Source: Adonisia turfae CCMR0081
GTDB taxonomy: Bacteria; Cyanobacteriota; Cyanobacteriia; Phormidesmidales; Phormidesmidaceae
NCBI RefSeq assembly: GCF_011009555.1
Contig: NZ_QXHD01000004.1
Span: forward strand, 5,968,536-6,032,535
Length of the DNA: 64,000 nt
Reading direction: 5' to 3'
The translations under genes and the position numbers were made by a program. The notes below the pieces were generated by a model. That model searched no databases and was not told the DNA's origin. It saw nothing but the letters and a program-made list of their open reading frames with translations. This document shows positions 62,487 to 64,000 of the stretch, piece by piece (the stretch's first letter is position 1; each line of letters begins with the position of its first letter).

Positions 62487-63521
62487 ATGGGCTTAACTCA
62501 AGCGCGGATCGCAGTTGATGCAATGGGGGGCGATTATGCACCTGCCGAAATCGTTGCTGGAGCTATTAGGGCAAGGGAAGAGCTAGATGTTGAAATCTTG
62601 CTTGTCGGTAATCCTGACCAAATTAGGGCTTCTGTGGCTAACCCCGACAGCTTAAGTCGGATTGAGATTGTGCCATCTGAGGGCACGATTGAGATGCATG
62701 AGGAGCCACTTAGCGCTCTACGCAAAAAGCGTAATGCATCGATCAATGTCGCCATGGATATGGTGAAGAAAGGTCGTGCTGATGCTGTTGTGTCAGCAGG
62801 TCATTCTGGGGCAGCTATGGCAGCTGCCCTTTTGCGTCTAGGTCGGATTAAGGGGATTGACAGACCTGCTATTGGTGCTGTCTTTCCCACGGTGGTGGCT
62901 GGCAAGCCGGTTTTAATTTTGGATGTGGGTGCCAATGTTGACTGTCGACCCAAATTTTTAGAGCAATTTGCTCTTATGGGTAGTGTTTACTCCGAGTATG
63001 CCTTTGGGGCGAAAAATCCTCGGGTTGGTTTGCTCAATATTGGTGAAGAGCCCAGTAAGGGTAACGATGTTGCTGTGCAAGTGCATCAGGCCCTGCTCGA
63101 TTCAACGACTATCAATTTTGTGGGCAATGCCGAAGGGCGAGACGTCCTTTCAGGCAATTTTGATGTGATTGTCTGCGATGGTTTTGTTGGCAATGTATTA
63201 CTGAAATTTGCTGAGGCCGTTGGTGAGGTTGCTGTCAATATTCTCCGAGAGGAACTACCACGCGGTATTTTAGGAAAGCTGGGAGTGCTGATTCTCAAAG
63301 GCAATCTCAAGCGTATTAAACAACGTCTTGATCACGCTGAGCATGGTGGTGCTTTGTTGTTAGGGGTTAACGGTGTGGCTGTAATTAGTCATGGTAGCTC
63401 TAACGCACCTTCCATATTTAATGCTATTCGTCTGTCTAAAGAGGCTGTCGATAACGGTGTGATTGGGCATATCCAGGGGCAGTACCAAAAGGTTGCTGCA
63501 TCAGTGACCAACGGAGACTAG
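62487..63521 (+). CDS. plsX: Phosphate acyltransferase PlsX
   Basis: 344 residues. Makes acyl-phosphate from acyl-ACP for phospholipid and glycolipid assembly. Starts with RIAVDAMGGDYAPAEIVAGA; SAGHSGAAMAAALLRLGRI and LLNIGEEPSKGND, DGFVGNVLLKFAEAVGE are family blocks. Six bases separate its stop from fabH. Confidence 0.96.
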   Translation: MGLTQARIAVDAMGGDYAPAEIVAGAIRAREELDVEILLVGNPDQIRASVANPDSLSRIEIVPSEGTIEMHEEPLSALRKKRNASINVAMDMVKKGRADAVVSAGHSGAAMAAALLRLGRIKGIDRPAIGAVFPTVVAGKPVLILDVGANVDCRPKFLEQFALMGSVYSEYAFGAKNPRVGLLNIGEEPSKGNDVAVQVHQALLDSTTINFVGNAEGRDVLSGNFDVIVCDGFVGNVLLKFAEAVGEVAVNILREELPRGILGKLGVLILKGNLKRIKQRLDHAEHGGALLLGVNGVAVISHGSSNAPSIFNAIRLSKEAVDNGVIGHIQGQYQKVAASVTNGD

Positions 63522-63527
63522 AAACTA

Positions 63528-64000
63528 ATGATAAAAGGTGAGGCCGGTGTGGCCTTTATTGGCAGCGGTAGTGCTCAGGTTGAGACAGTGCTGAGTAACG
63601 ATATGCTCAGTCAAATGGTTGAAACCTCTGACGAGTGGATTTCTACCCGCACAGGCATTCGCCAGCGTCATCTGGCTAGCATGAACGAGTCGCTGGCTGA
63701 GTTGGCTGCTCAAGCTGCTCAAGCTGCGATCGCAGCCGCTAATCTCGCCCCTGACGACATTGATTTAATCATCCTGGCCACCTCCACCCCTGACGATTTG
63801 TTTGGTACTGCCTGTCAGGTACAGGCGGCCATTGGAGCAAATCGTGCCGTTGCCTTTGACCTGACGGCAGCTTGTTCAGGGTTTGTGTTTGGTATCGTCA
63901 CCGCAGCTCAGTTTATTCGCACCGGTACTTACCAAAATGTTGTGGTTATTGGTGCTGACTTGTTGAGCCGTTGGGTCGACTGGCAAGATCGGACTACCTG
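63528..64000 (+). CDS. fabH: Beta-ketoacyl-ACP synthase III (partial)
   Basis: The window ends inside the gene; 157 codons are visible from the ATG at 63528, 6 bases after the plsX stop. The visible part includes VETSDEWISTRTGIRQRHLA and the catalytic Cys116 in LTAACSGFVFGIVTAAQ. FabH starts fatty acid synthesis by condensing acetyl-CoA with malonyl-ACP. Its His and Asn residues lie beyond the window edge. Confidence 0.95.
   Translation, partial: MIKGEAGVAFIGSGSAQVETVLSNDMLSQMVETSDEWISTRTGIRQRHLASMNESLAELAAQAAQAAIAAANLAPDDIDLIILATSTPDDLFGTACQVQAAIGANRAVAFDLTAACSGFVFGIVTAAQFIRTGTYQNVVVIGADLLSRWVDWQDRTT

Overview
The window is chromosomal DNA of a cyanobacterium. It carries an allophycocyanin operon (apcE-apcA-apcB-apcC), a membrane-type rod linker (cpcL), the photosystem II subunit psb30, a high-light-inducible protein, the cyanobacterial atpI-B-E-b'-F-H-A-G ATP synthase operon, the response regulator rpaB and cyAbrB, cobT and hemL genes of cyanobacterial type. 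The octamer GCGATCGC (HIP1), typical of many cyanobacterial genomes, occurs more than 25 times by eye. No prophage, CRISPR array, transposase or rRNA operon is visible; one tRNA (Cys) is present. I cannot name the genus.

Layout. 1-13 kb: end of a DUF3685-like gene, cpcL, a NurA-domain nuclease, hisIE, hemL, a HEAT-repeat protein, a sodium:solute symporter, a short membrane ORF overlapping an acetyltransferase, YajQ, a MAPEG protein, a DprA-like protein, a BioD/DRTGG protein and EbsA-like protein. 13-27 kb: an MgdA-like glycolipid glucosyltransferase, two half-size UPF0016 Mn/Ca exporters, psb30 facing ispD, a GT9 protein, a sigma-like factor with a TPR protein, trmD-ispF, a BON-domain protein, an orphan sugar ABC permease and a phage-type lysozyme. 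27-41 kb: M16 peptidase, fructosamine-kinase-like protein, tRNA-Cys, cobT-DUF2232, a Crp-family regulator, then a 1.8-kilo-residue acidic protein ending in an Hsp70-like nucleotide-binding domain, and cyAbrB. 41-49 kb: Hlip, a PPC-tailed trypsin-like protease, and the apc operon. 49-64 kb: a methyltransferase, the ATP synthase operon, small coiled-coil and zinc-ribbon proteins, a cNMP-gated MscS channel, radA, rpaB, plsX and fabH (cut by the window end).

How the genes fit together. Light harvesting and its energetic outputs dominate: ApcE has three linker repeats, which predicts a three-cylinder core, while CpcL would assemble rods without a core at the membrane. HemL supplies tetrapyrrole precursor for bilins and chlorophyll, IspD and IspF feed isoprenoids, MgdA-like, PlsX and FabH feed membrane lipids, and RpaB is the known regulator of many high-light and photosystem genes. 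Two proteins (the Crp-family regulator and the MscS channel) carry cNMP pockets with the phosphate-contacting arginine.

The least explained object is the giant acidic Hsp70-like protein (34.7-40.1 kb), preceded by a 15-codon open frame with a strong ribosome binding site. Other loose ends are a family of perfect palindromes scattered in intergenic gaps, some inside the atp operon, and several long gene-free stretches.
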